A stretch of 64,000 nt of DNA from Escallonia rubra (taxonomy: Eukaryota > Streptophyta > Magnoliopsida > Escalloniales > Escalloniaceae), in assembly GCA_033065855.1 (NCBI GenBank), contig JAVXUO010002971.1:124001-188000 (forward strand). Direction: 5' to 3'. The translations under genes were made by a program, and so were the position numbers. Of this stretch, positions 47,106 to 57,500 are shown one piece after another. The notes under the pieces are model-generated. The model saw only the letters and a list, made by a program, of their open reading frames with translations. It ran no database searches and was not told where the DNA came from. Every line of letters starts with the position of its first letter. Position 1 is the stretch's first letter.

Positions 47106-48650
47106 TCACCTTAATTAGCTATTATCTATTTAGTTTCGGTACAAAATCATTTGGTTATAGTGAACTTGAGCAGAGAAATTAAATCATCATTCTTAAATCC
47201 TTTAATATCTAACGATTTACCAAATCAGGATTCTCAAGTATACCTGGTGCTTTTGGTTGGTAAGTTATGGACTCAAAAATTTTCCTTAGCGCGTCATGTT
47301 GAACCATCTTGTCTAGGATCTTATCTTACGAAACTTCAGATAATACTTTTGGCTTGCTACTCTCCATGTCTACAGAAGAGAAGACTTTTTAGGACAAAAG
47401 GTCTTTCTCAGCCTGTCGCAGACATTTTTTGCCCTTCATTGTTCCTAAGGTAATTAGATTGTATATATACACAGTTTTCTTCTGATCGATCATGTATGCC
47501 CGACATATGGCTTGCCTTTCAACTGATGGGTTCCAACCAATATCGAGCAAAATAACTCTCGACGCCCCAACTAGGGCCGATTAGGGCTAATTCGAGCTAA
47601 ATAGGGTTAATGCTAATTGTTGGCAGATCGGAGGTTGGCCGCGTCCGTCTACTCCTTTGTGTATTCGACCGTGTGCGCTGGCTGCTGTGCTAGGACTATA
47701 AGGAAATAAAGTTGCGCCCTTACTAACAGCAATTGCTTTTGGTGCAGTGGTAAGCGATTGATCCTAACAATCGGTATCAGAGCAGGTCACGGGTTCGAGT
47801 CCCCCAGGGTGTATCTGGGGAAGGGATTGTTGGCAGATCAAAGGTTGGCCGCGTCCATCTACTCCCTTGTGTACTCGACCGTGTGCGCTGGTTGCTGTGC
47901 CAGGACTATAAGGAAATAAAGTTGCGCCCTACTAACAACAATTGCTTTTGGTGCAGTGGGAAACGCTTGATCCTAACACTAGTGATGGCTAATTCAAGCT
48001 AAATGAGGTTTGAAAAGCAAGCTATGTGGGTCATAAATTTGGTTGAGGCGTTGAGATTTGTGTTGCTTGATATTGGTTGCAATCCATTAGTTGAAAGGCA
48101 AGCCATATGTCAGGCATACGGGATCGGTCTGAAGAAAACTGTGTGTATTTATCATCTAATTACCTCAGGAACAATGTAAGGCAGGAAATGTCTGCGATAG
48201 GCTGAGAAAGATCTTTTGTCTCATAAAGTCTTCTCTTCTGCAGACATGGAGAGTTGCGAGCCAAAAGTGTTATTTTAAGTCCCGAAAGATAAAATCTTAG
48301 ACGAGATAATTCAACATGACGAGCTAAGAAAAAATTTTGAGTCCATTACTTACCAACCAAAAGCACCAGATTTACTTGAGAATCACGATTTGGTAGATAG
48401 TTAGATATTAAAGGATTTAGGAATGACGATTTTCTCTGTTCAAGTTCACTATAACCAAATGATTTTGTACCGAATCCAAATGGATAATAGCTAATAAAGG
48501 TCAAAATGCCGAGTTAATGCGTTAATTAGGGGCAATTAGGGCAATTCGAGCTATTTAGGGTTAATTACAATTAATTGCATTTAATTAGATTCAATTAGTG
48601 TTATTCAGAGATTAATTCGGGCTACTTAGAGCTAGTTGAGCCTAATTAGA
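46950..48650. repeat. Large inverted repeat (about 0.65-kb arms)
   Basis: The left arm (about 46950-47610) reappears inverted on the right (about 47985-48650). Matching blocks include TTTGGTTATAGTGAACTTGA (47151 region) against TCAAGTTCACTATAACCAAA (48440 region), and TTCTCAAGTAWACCTGGTGC, AAAAGTCTTCTCTTCTG and ATGGCTTGCCTTTCAACT blocks likewise. The loop, about 375 bp, holds SINE-like repeats. The arms include satellite words and one unidentified non-repetitive part (47130-47570). A transcript across it would fold into a long double-stranded RNA. Confidence 0.85.
47617..47978 (+). mobile_element. tRNA-derived SINE-like tandem dimer
   Basis: The unit beginning TTGTTGGCAGATC starts at 47617 and again at 47828 (about 211 bp). 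It contains a pol III A box (TGGTGCAGTGG, about 47740) and B box (GGTTCGAGTCC, about 47792) in the first unit, flanked by CGGTATCAGAGCAGGTCAC and CAGGGTGTATCTGGGG, typical of tRNA-derived plant SINEs. The second unit has the A box but ends before the B box. The arrangement is a circularly permuted 1.7-copy tandem. Confidence 0.75.
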
Positions 48651-48714
48651 ACAAATCTGAAACCCAATTTTGCACAGCTAAGAAAACTCGCTTTCGTAGA
48701 GTTAAACCAGATTT

Positions 48715-49950
48715 TAAAGTACTATCCAAAGGGAAGTGGAGTAAGTTAGTGATGGGTGGCGAGCGCTTGGGTCGTGAGGGGTCGTGACAGTTTGTGTGGG
48801 AGTGGTGATAAATTTCGTCGAACTTGTTGTGGTGGTAAAGGGTGACGGGGTGCAGTCGATTTCATTGGTTATGAAACCAGTTGGAACATGGGGTGGCAGC
48901 GATGGTGGGTGTGGGGTGGTGGTGAACCGGTGGATTTGAGTGATGGTGGTGGCCGTGATGTAGAAATAAACTGAGGAAAAGATAAGACATTGAAAGAGGA
49001 TTTTAATGACAAAGTTATGAAAGTGCATGAATTTAACCCCCTATGAAACGAAAGGCACACCATAAAATGCTCATGTGTTCATGAATTTAAACCAACCAGA
49101 TTTGTCAAATTAAAGAGTTTAATGACCGATATGAAACAAATGAAAATCCAGTACTCGAATTGAAATTGAGACCACAATTCAAATGTTTCTTTGTGTAGTT
49201 CTTTCTTAATTCGGTAAAATCCACTTTATGTTCTTATAGCGCTTGGTTTGAAGTTTTGGCTATTTTTTGTACTCCGATTAGATGATTGATAAAAAAAAAA
49301 AAAAGAACAAAGAGAGGAGGTGATATTCCCTCTTGGGATGATAGAGAGTAGAATGTCAAACCTTTAACATTAAAAATCTTTGAATGGCCAACAGAAATCG
49401 AGCAGTACATAGGGTGAAACATGACCATTTCGATAACAGCTAAAAATGGACATCGTCAAAATGAATGGCCAATTTGGCTAAAAAAATTTAGGGACAATAC
49501 TGCAAGTTGCTAATAACTTTACAGAGTTGTTTTTTTTTTTTTTTTTTTGTGGTGGTGTCCTTCAAATGAATGAAGGGAGTGATACTTGAGCGCCTTATTT
49601 TTAACTTTTAAGCTTCACTAATATTCTCTAAAGAAAATCATTGATCTCTCATTACATGCCATCGAAATCGAAGTTAAAAGTTTAAGTCGAAATTCCCTGA
49701 TATCCAGCATTGATAGAGTGTTAATTTACAACTGATCTTATAAAATTCTATTAAGAATTATAAGTACCTACTTGACTAGTCCTCACTGAGGTAAGCTTTG
49801 TCATGTAGTGTAGGCTATGATGTGGTCATTATAGTTCAAACTGACTATCCAGTTAGGTTGCCAGAGGATGGGACACGACAAATACTCAAAGCGGGCTAAT
49901 CTGGTTGATTTGCTAATATTATCGAATAATGGTTAGAGAGGAAGATTTTT
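48715..49950. other. G-rich segment then unremarkable AT-rich DNA
   Basis: 48720-48970 is G-rich (GGTGGTGG, GGGTGTGGGGTGG) as in the interiors of the long-TIR elements. 49290-49310 and 49525-49550 are A and T runs. No gene or element end was identified. Confidence 0.45.
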
Positions 49951-49959
49951 GGTTGTATG

Positions 49960-51006
49960 TAGGGCTGTATACGAACCGAGTTCGAGCTGAACATGGGCGT
50001 GTTTGAACTCGGTTCGTTTAAGCTTTGATATGTTTGAACTCGGCTCGAGTTCGTTTAGAGTCAAAATACCAATGTTCGAACTCGGCTCGAGTTCGCGACT
50101 ACGAAACTCGGGCTCGACTCTTTCAACTCGTTTAATAATACTAGCCGAACACGAGTTCACAAACTCAGCTCGAATTCGTGTTCTACCTAACCAAATCCCT
50201 AACTTTGCTCAAAAATCTCAAATCCTTCAAGCTATAATGAATCAGAATCAAAATCAAAATAGAGAACATACAAATGGAGGATGCAGAATAAAAAACAATG
50301 AAAAAAATGTCTTGATCGCTTGGCAATATCACCGCTTTCCCCCTTTTATTCCTGTCGAAGCAGAATCTTCCTGTCGAAGAAGAATCTGGCGACGGGATGT
50401 CTTGAAGAGAGAGAGAGAGAGAGAGAGAGCGATCTGCCGATATGTGAAGAGTGTGTGTACTTGAGACGAGGGAGGTGACGGGAGAGAGTACGGTTGTTGC
50501 CGATCTGTGAAGGAGGTATGTGTTTTAGATAAGGGAGAGGCTGTGTGTTTGAGACGTGGGAGTGCGGCGGCAGTTTGTGATTTAGAGTTTTTAGGTTTAG
50601 GTTTTAGATTATATACTAAGGGCTTTTGGGATGTTGGGCTGGGCTATGTAGAAATTAGACATGCATTGATATATAACCAATCATATGGGCTTTATGTTAA
50701 TAACTAATAAGTGGGCTTAGAGTTATGGACTAATTGGCTTTAAGACCTCTAGATTTAAATATTAATTTATATAGTTTATGTAAATATTAATTATTTAAAC
50801 ATATTATAATCAATTAATTTTTTAAACGAGCTGTTCGCGAATACGTTTGTGAACGTTTTGGGGTGTTGATGCTCGGCTCGTTTATTAAACGAGTTCTAAA
50901 AACTTGTTCATATTATGTTCGTAAATTAGACGAACGAACATGAACGAGTTTTATGGAGAACGAACCACAAGCTGTTCGTAAACGGCTTGGTTCATTTACA
51001 GCACTA
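49960..51006. mobile_element. Non-autonomous hAT element with perfect 8-bp TSD
   Basis: Inverted ends TAGGGCTGTATACGAACC and GGTTCATTTACAGCACTA, subterminal ACTCGGCTCGAGTTCG / CGGCTCGTTTATTAAACGAG repeats, and flanking GTTGTATG at 49952-49959 and 51007-51014. 1047 bp. The interior holds a (GA)n tract (about 50407-50430). Frames inside are short and unidentified. Confidence 0.93.
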
Positions 51007-51279
51007 GTTGTATGTGACTAATGGAGTTTTAAATTTTGTTGATAGATTCACAGCTCTGATTAATTTTTGGATGTATTTGAATTTATATAATTATCCAAAA
51101 TCCAAAAATCAATGCCATCATCTACTCCTACAATTTGTTCAAATTTGTCTCTTATCACATACATTCAAGCATGGCATGAAATCGTCGGTAATGATGGTGA
51201 TGGAGTCATGATTGTAGGTGTTGGGTTCTTGTCTTGGTGATTGTGGGTTCCTACCTCGGTGGTCAGTGACGGTGTACAG

Positions 51280-51588
51280 TGTGTAGTAATGAGAGAGAGA
51301 AAGAGAGAGACAAGAAGAAGAAGAAAAAAGAAAGAGAAAGCGAGAGAAAATGGGTGATGGGTATGTGTGTGAGAGAAAGAGAGAGAAGAAGAATAGGAAG
51401 AAAAAGGAAAAAAAGGGAGAAAATGGGTGATCGGTCTGCGTGTGAGAGAGAGAGAAAGAATGAAATAAAAAGAAGGGGAGAGAGAAAGAAGAAAAAAAGA
51501 GGGAGAAAGTGGGTCTGCATATAAGAGAGAGAGAGAGAGAGAGAAACAAATAAAGAAAGTGGGTGTAGGTCTGCATGCGCGCACGTGC

Positions 51589-51624
<36 letters not shown>

Positions 51625-51715
51625 AGAAAAAAAGAGAGAGAAAGTGAGTGATGGGTCTACATGTGAGTGAGAGAGAGAAAGAAAGAAAAAAAAAAGAGAG
51701 AGAGGAGAAAAAAAT
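51280..51715. repeat. Homopurine (GA-rich) minisatellite
   Basis: About 430 bp of nearly pure purines on the + strand made of GAGAGAGA/AAAGAAAA tracts, punctuated by five variants of AAAATGGGTGATGGGTCTGC (near 51345, 51420, 51505, 51555, 51640). The long Ser/Phe/Leu frames on the minus strand are by-products of the CT repeat. Confidence 0.9.
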
Positions 51716-52759
51716 CAATTTGTACTGGAATTGTAAAAAAAAATTAAAAATGTAAAAAGGTGCATTGCAAATATAAAAAATGACAGCCCACGCACCATAG
51801 GGACAACTTTATGTCTTTTTTAAAAAAAAATAATGACAGTCATATCCTTCTGACTTTCTAACGGCATCTGTCATTCGTCAGCTGAGATACTGATTTGGTA
51901 CGCTATTACAAAGTTGGATACTTATTTGGTACACCTTCAGACTTGAGTACTAAAACTGTACTATATGTAAACTTGAGGGTACAATTTTGATATTTGCCCT
52001 TAATTTTATTATGAAAAGACAAATATTCATTTTAGGTCTTATAGCTTCCTCTCTGTGCTAATATGCCTACATGCATACATATTACCAAAAAGACGTAAAT
52101 GGCATAAAGGTGACAGTAATCATATGGATAAAACTTGATAAGATAGAAAGTTCCTATAATATTAATATAAGTCATACTTTCAGCCAACTAAAGAAGGCAC
52201 AATCATATATGTTAAAGTGTATACTTAAATAATATTCATTAACTTTAATTAGAATAAAAACAAGAAGAATTATGAAAGTTAGAATAAATAACATTACCAA
52301 GAATTATGAAAGATTTGCTCATTTAACGACATATAATACATAAAGGCTTACTTAATAGACAATTCTTAGAAATTTTTTACAATGATGGTATAGATGAAAA
52401 CTAGTAATGCCGATAAAGATATATTTTATGATTTATGTTGTTGAGTTCGTGTGAGTTTCAGTTCATATAAAGATGCTTCTTTTGCCTGAGTAAGTACGTA
52501 TCTTTGTTGTTTGGACTTATTACATGTTAAATTACGAGCCTTTTGAATTCTTTGTTGCATAGCATGCATGTTTTTTAAAATAAGTTCGGCAAATGTAACT
52601 AAATACCAAATGTAACTAAAGACCACAATGTTATGTTCTAAATGACAAAAACATACCTTCTGAAGTCAGAAGCTAATAACACATTATCTATTGGTGGCAT
52701 TAGTGACAAACTAAGGTTGTATCTAATCATTTGTGTATTATATCATTATTGTATCTAAA
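51716..52759. other. AT-rich, no gene recognised
   Basis: 51830-52010 reads like the terminal part of a long-TIR element (GGTACGCTATTACAAAGTTG, GAGGGTACAATTTTGATATT) but no inverted partner was found. The remainder has no coding signal. Confidence 0.4.
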
Positions 52760-52945
52760 GGGTTAAATACAAAACTATTCCATATGGTTTACACGTATTT
52801 GCACTTTGCTCCCCGTGTTTACAACTTTTGCAATAATGTCCTCCGAGATTGACAAAACCATTGCAAACAGCTCCAAAATCGAACGGCCGTTCAAATTCAG
52901 CTGTTAAGAGCGCATGTGCACAGCACATGCGGTTTTGGCATGGGT
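52760..52945 (+). repeat. Left TIR of the Pack-MULE-like element
   Basis: Inverted copy of 54000-54187; includes the palindromic words GAACGGCCGTTC and GCATGTGCACAGCACATGC. Confidence 0.88.
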
Positions 52946-52973
52946 AGATCAGCAGCCTCCAGTTATGCAATTT

Positions 52974-53889
52974 TCAATAAAGACTCATTCTTTCCGAGAT
53001 TCTCAACAAACCCATTTTCAAGTTACCCAAAAGCCCCAACCCATTGTCCTGAATTTCAAGGAGCAGTGGTGTGCCCCATTGTCCTGAATAACAGATCATT
53101 AGGGCCAAATTGATTAGGAAGCTTCGATGAGAGAGGCATAAAGATGGGGTCTTTTGTGAAGAAATAATCAAGATTTGGATCTACTGGGCGTTGCGAAGCT
53201 CGTGGAGGAACTGTCGCAGTGGCCGCAGGACATAAAGGAAGAGAACCGCCTTTCTCGTCTCAATCCCAACTGCTAGTTCCCACTGGTGTACACCTGTAAC
53301 TGAACCTATATCGGTGGTGGCTGTTCATCCATGCCAATCAAGCTCCTCTGGTCTGTGTTCGTTATCTGGAGCTGAACAAGCTTCCCGAACCCACATCCAT
53401 AGCTTGAGCTTGACAGTCTCTTTCTCAATGGTAGTGAACCTCTCTCTGCTGTGCTTGTTGGTATGGGAAGAAAATTCGTGCTTGACCCTCTACTTGGTGC
53501 TTTCACTTCGACCTTGATGTTTGCCTGGGAATTTTCATTTTTCCTGTGACGAAGACCATCCATGGCGATCAAACCCACATAGATAGGGCAGAGACAACGA
53601 GGTGGCTGAGGCGGATGGCGCCATGCACGGCGGCGTTGGTGACTAAGAACTGCTCGGTGTGGACAGAATGGTGGAAGGGTATTTCGGGGAACTCGGGGTT
53701 GGCGTCGATGAAAATCCGACCGTCGGAGGACAGGCCGACGGCTCCCACGTGGAAGTTGGAGATTGGTGGGCGAGCGAGGCCTTGGGCTGATTTGACTAAA
53801 GTTGGGAGGAGCTGATGAAGGGTCAGGCCTGCCTCTTGCGCCATGGATTCAGCTTCTTTTGCCTCAATTCCGAATCTGGGTCGTTCCAT
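52974..53889 (-). pseudogene. Captured cytidine deaminase (CDA1-like), broken
   Basis: Plant cytidine deaminase converts cytidine to uridine in nucleotide salvage. Fragment 1 (53569-53889) starts MERPRF and includes EAESMAQEAGLTLHQLLP, ARPPISNFHVGAVGL and HHSVHTEQFLVTN; the zinc and catalytic box reads HTE where the family has HAE. Fragment 2 (52974-53235) has the CGHC zinc-ligand codons and a QFLHELRNA segment, then QFGPNDLL and TPLLLEIQDNGL. The two are separated by about 330 bp of unrelated sequence, and fragment 2 has a one-base deletion after CGHC, a stop soon after LRNA and another frame change. About the first two-thirds of a roughly 300-residue protein is represented. It cannot make an active enzyme. 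Family assignment is from motif recognition. Confidence 0.85.
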
Positions 53890-53999
53890 CTTGGTGGGTG
53901 TCGTTGTGTGTGTGTGTTTTCACGTTAATAGTGTGCGTGGTGTGATCTGCTTGTTAGGGTTCTTATTAATAGTGGAGAAAGGGATCGAAAATGACCAAT

Positions 54000-54187
54000 T
54001 TACCCATGCCAAAACCGCGTGTGCTGTGCACATGCGCTCTTAACGGCTGAATTTGAACGGCCGTTCGATTTTGGAACTGATTGCAATGGTTTTGTCAACC
54101 TCGGGGAACACTATTGCAAAAATTGTAAACACGGGGAGTAAAGTGCAAATACGTGTAAACCACATGGGACATTTTTGTATTTAACCC
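54000..54187 (-). repeat. Right TIR of the Pack-MULE-like element
   Basis: Inverted copy of 52760-52945, with a few substitutions. Confidence 0.88.
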
Positions 54188-54505
54188 ATTTATAAATGTA
54201 TGAACAACGGAGTCCGAAGAAGTCGAGGATGAACAAAGCAACATCGACATGATTTTTTTCTTTTTAATAAATCAAGCATTGATGCCCACTTGCATTAAAC
54301 GTAAATCCCCACTAATTTCTTTTAAAAAAACTTGAAAAGAAAATCAAAATAAAAGTTTTACCAAAACGGATTGGAAACATATTAGTTTTGATTTTAGAAT
54401 GTTTTCAGTCGCGTGGATAATGTTTTCTACTCGTCTTACTGCTAAGTGAAGCCTTCTCACAAGGATTCAGTGCTACTTGTTGAGATTCTTAAACAGGAGC
54501 GAGTC
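54188..54505 (+). promoter_or_regulatory. PTAC14 proximal 5' flank
   Basis: Only about 320 bp separate the Pack-MULE-like right TIR from the PTAC14 ATG, so promoter and 5'UTR must lie here, in the element, or both. AT-rich, with no unambiguous TATA box. An upstream in-frame codon run begins at 54446. Confidence 0.4.
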
Positions 54506-57500
54506 ATGGCGTCTTCCCTCGTTCCACAGCAAACCTCCCATTGTTTCACTTCCTATCAGCAGGCAAGTCTCTATCCTCCTTCCATACCCATTTCAACCCC
54601 CTCCTCCTCTCTTTCTCTAACTCAATTCAGTGGTTGGTTGAAGCAGCTGTTGACAGGTTTCAGACATGGAGGAGCAACTTCAAAACCCATATCAATTAGC
54701 AGAGAAAACAACACCACCTACAATAGAAGTACACCCATCAAAGCTGCCACTCTACAGCAGACTAATGAACCTACTACCTCTTCTTTTCCGCTCTTTGAAC
54801 CTCCTCAGCAACCCCAAGATTCACCTTCTTCTGAGGTACACTTCCCACCGATCTAAGTTGCCTTTTATATTCCTTGTTTAATTCCTCTGTTAATCCATTA
54901 AAGAATACTCCCTCCCGTTTCATAATTTTTTCTCCCGACTCTTTATGAATAACTAGAATAGAATTTTGAGTTCTGCTTTCAAAAGATACTTATTTGACAT
55001 GTATTTGAAGTTCTAAGTTCGATTATGATTAGATATTCGGTATTTAACCCTAGAAATTTGCCACTAGTCAAAGGGAACAAATATTGTCGAATGAAGGGAG
55101 TACATTACTTATTTTTAGGTGCGTACTAAAAAGGAAAGGTCTTTATTTGAATGTAACAAACAGAAAGAATGTTTTTTTTTACTAAAAGGGTGTTTGGGGG
55201 TTGATTCTAGAGTGATCAACCTTGTTTTAAACATTTTAAAACAGGTTTCCGTGGTGTTTAGTAATAAAGACAGTGTGTTTTAAAACACCCCAACAAGCAG
55301 AAACAGTGTTTTAAATCATAAACCACAAAATTTTTTGACAAAACATTTTTGACTAATATTACCCTCACATTTTCTTGAGACTGTTCGTTTTAGGGCTTCA
55401 CTGTACTTACAGCGTGAAAGCAAATGGAGAGAAAGGCTGAACAAATTTTCAGAAAAAATTAAGAGGGGGATATGAAAATTTTAAAAAAAAAAGTGAAGAA
55501 ACAGCAAAAATATGTAGTTTACTTATTTTGAAATTATGGTTAGATGGGAATATTGAGAGTCTTGCGTGTTCTTTGTTGCCCTTTTTGGTCATTACCCTAC
55601 AGTCAAAATGTTTCAGCACTTTTACCCAAACATCTTACGTAGCTTTTTCATAGCTTTCAACAAGTGTTTCCGTAACTTTTGCCAAATGGAAACTGATTCT
55701 GCTCAAAACTGATTAAAACTGTTTTCTGGAAACTTTTCTGTTTAAAACTTAAAATTGATTTTAAGACGGAGGGGAGTACTTATCTATACATCTCAGTGCC
55801 CTTGGATGAATTAATTAGTGTTAAATTTCAGTACCCTTAGATATTTTGTTTCCTCCATGTATCCTTTAAAAAAGGGTAAATATGAACATCGTGACATTTT
55901 TATTGTTTCTTTGGATGGTGTCTCTTCATTAGAGATGTATTAAAAGGGAAAAATTGTCTCTTATAAGGGACAAAGCTGGTACTTGTCTATGTAATTGAAA
56001 TCCCTTTAGTGAATGCTGTGTTCTTTAATTATTCATTCATCTCATTTTCAGCCTAATTTGGGTAACAACTATCAGTGGTTTTACTTGTAAAGTTTGCATT
56101 TTTTAAAACCTCCACATTTTTTTGGACATTGCTCTTCCCGTCTATACGGAATTACAGGTAAATGGAAAGATCAAGGCACCATTGTTAGTTAGATAATATT
56201 GCTTTGTTTGGGACGTAAAGTGAAGGAAAGGATGGTTTACCAATAACGATGAAAGGAATACTAAACTATTAACTCAAATGCAGTTTCATGAACTTTTTTC
56301 TTTGTGAAGGTCCTTGTATCATTATTAAGCTTAAAGTATTGCATCCTAAAGAAGCAGTTTAATGAATTGGTCAAAGTTCTGTTATTTTTCTGCAAAAGTT
56401 GGGGAACAACTAGTAATGGTGTTTTGCATATATAGTTGGAGCCAGCAGATCCTGACTTCTATAAGATAGGTTTTGTGCGAAGTGTTCGAGCCTATGGGAT
56501 TGAGTTCAAGGAAGGTCCTGATGGATTTGGAGTTTTTGCCTCCAAAGATGTCGAGCCCCTCCGCCGCGCCAGGGTGAGTTCTTGCCTTCATTTAGTAGTC
56601 TCATCTCGTGTAATGAAGTAAGCATAGTCCACTTAATGGTGTGGTTCCCCTATGTTTCAATGTGACTCAACCCTTAATTTTCTTGCACCGAAGTCCTATG
56701 TAATCACACTACATTGTGTTGCAAACGTTTCACATTCGTCTTGGCTGCACAGGTGATCATGGAAATACCGTTGGAATTGATGGTAACCATAAGCCAAAAG
56801 CTCCCATGGATGTTTTTCCCTGATATTGTACCTGTGGGTCATCCAATATTTGACATTATTAACTCAACCAATCCCGAGGTAACCATTTGTTGGTTCCTTT
56901 CTTATATTAGTTGTGTACCATACATGTCTATGTCGTTACTTCAATGCTTGTTGCTGTCTCTAGTTTCTTAAATAGTTTATTGCCGTGGCAGACAGATTGG
57001 GACCTGAGGTTAGCATGCCTTTTTTTATATGCACTTGATCGAGAAGATAACTTCTGGCAGCTATATAGTGACTTTTTGCCCAGTGTCGAGGAGTGTACGA
57101 GCTTGCTTCTAGCAACAGAGGTTTGTGCATAGACACATCTGAGGTTTCAAGCATCTGTGTTTTATGATCACTTCTAAATTGTGAGTTTAACTCTTAACTA
57201 TTTTGTGAAAGTGGCTGGGATTTTGGCAAACTATCTCTCAAATTAACATTCGATGCATGAGCCAATATTTGTGAAACAGTCTTTAAAAATCGTTTGATTT
57301 GTTTATTTAATGGGCAACGATCAAGCATACTGTTCAGGGAGTGCAACTTAGGGCTTAGCTTTTGAGTCTGGAACAAATGACTGTCTCAACTAATGCTTTG
57401 TGCACTTTCATGCATATTTTCAGATACATATGGCTTCACAAATTGTTAAGTTTATTCCATGACATGACTTATCCTAAATTCTTTTTGTTTTAACTCCTCA

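Larger units (their letters stand above)
52760..54187. mobile_element. Pack-MULE-like element carrying cytidine deaminase pieces
   Basis: About 186 bp at the left (52760-52945) is repeated inverted at the right (54000-54187): GGGTTAAATACAAAA, TGGTTTACACGTATTTGCAC, CCCCGTGTTTACAA, GACAAAACCATTGCAA, TCCAAAATCGAACGGCCGTT and CGGTTTTGGCATGGGTA are shared, roughly 90% identical by eye. Long TIRs with a host-gene fragment inside and no transposase are the definition of a Pack-MULE. The 9-bp flanks (GTATCTAAA, ATTTATAAA) match at only 6 of 9, so the duplication is decayed or the ends are a few bases off. The element ends about 320 bp upstream of the PTAC14 start codon. Confidence 0.85.

Noticed and set aside
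47740..47802. A functional tRNA gene
   Set aside because: A and B boxes are present, but the sequence does not fold into a full cloverleaf with acceptor stem, and the unit is repeated with a SINE-like tail.
51139..51718. Long minus-strand frames rich in Ser, Leu and Phe
   Set aside because: Entirely explained by CT/TC repeats opposite the homopurine tract; three overlapping frames are all open for the same reason.
51830..52010. Terminal repeat of another long-TIR element
   Set aside because: Word style fits, but no inverted partner was found within several kilobases, so no element is called.
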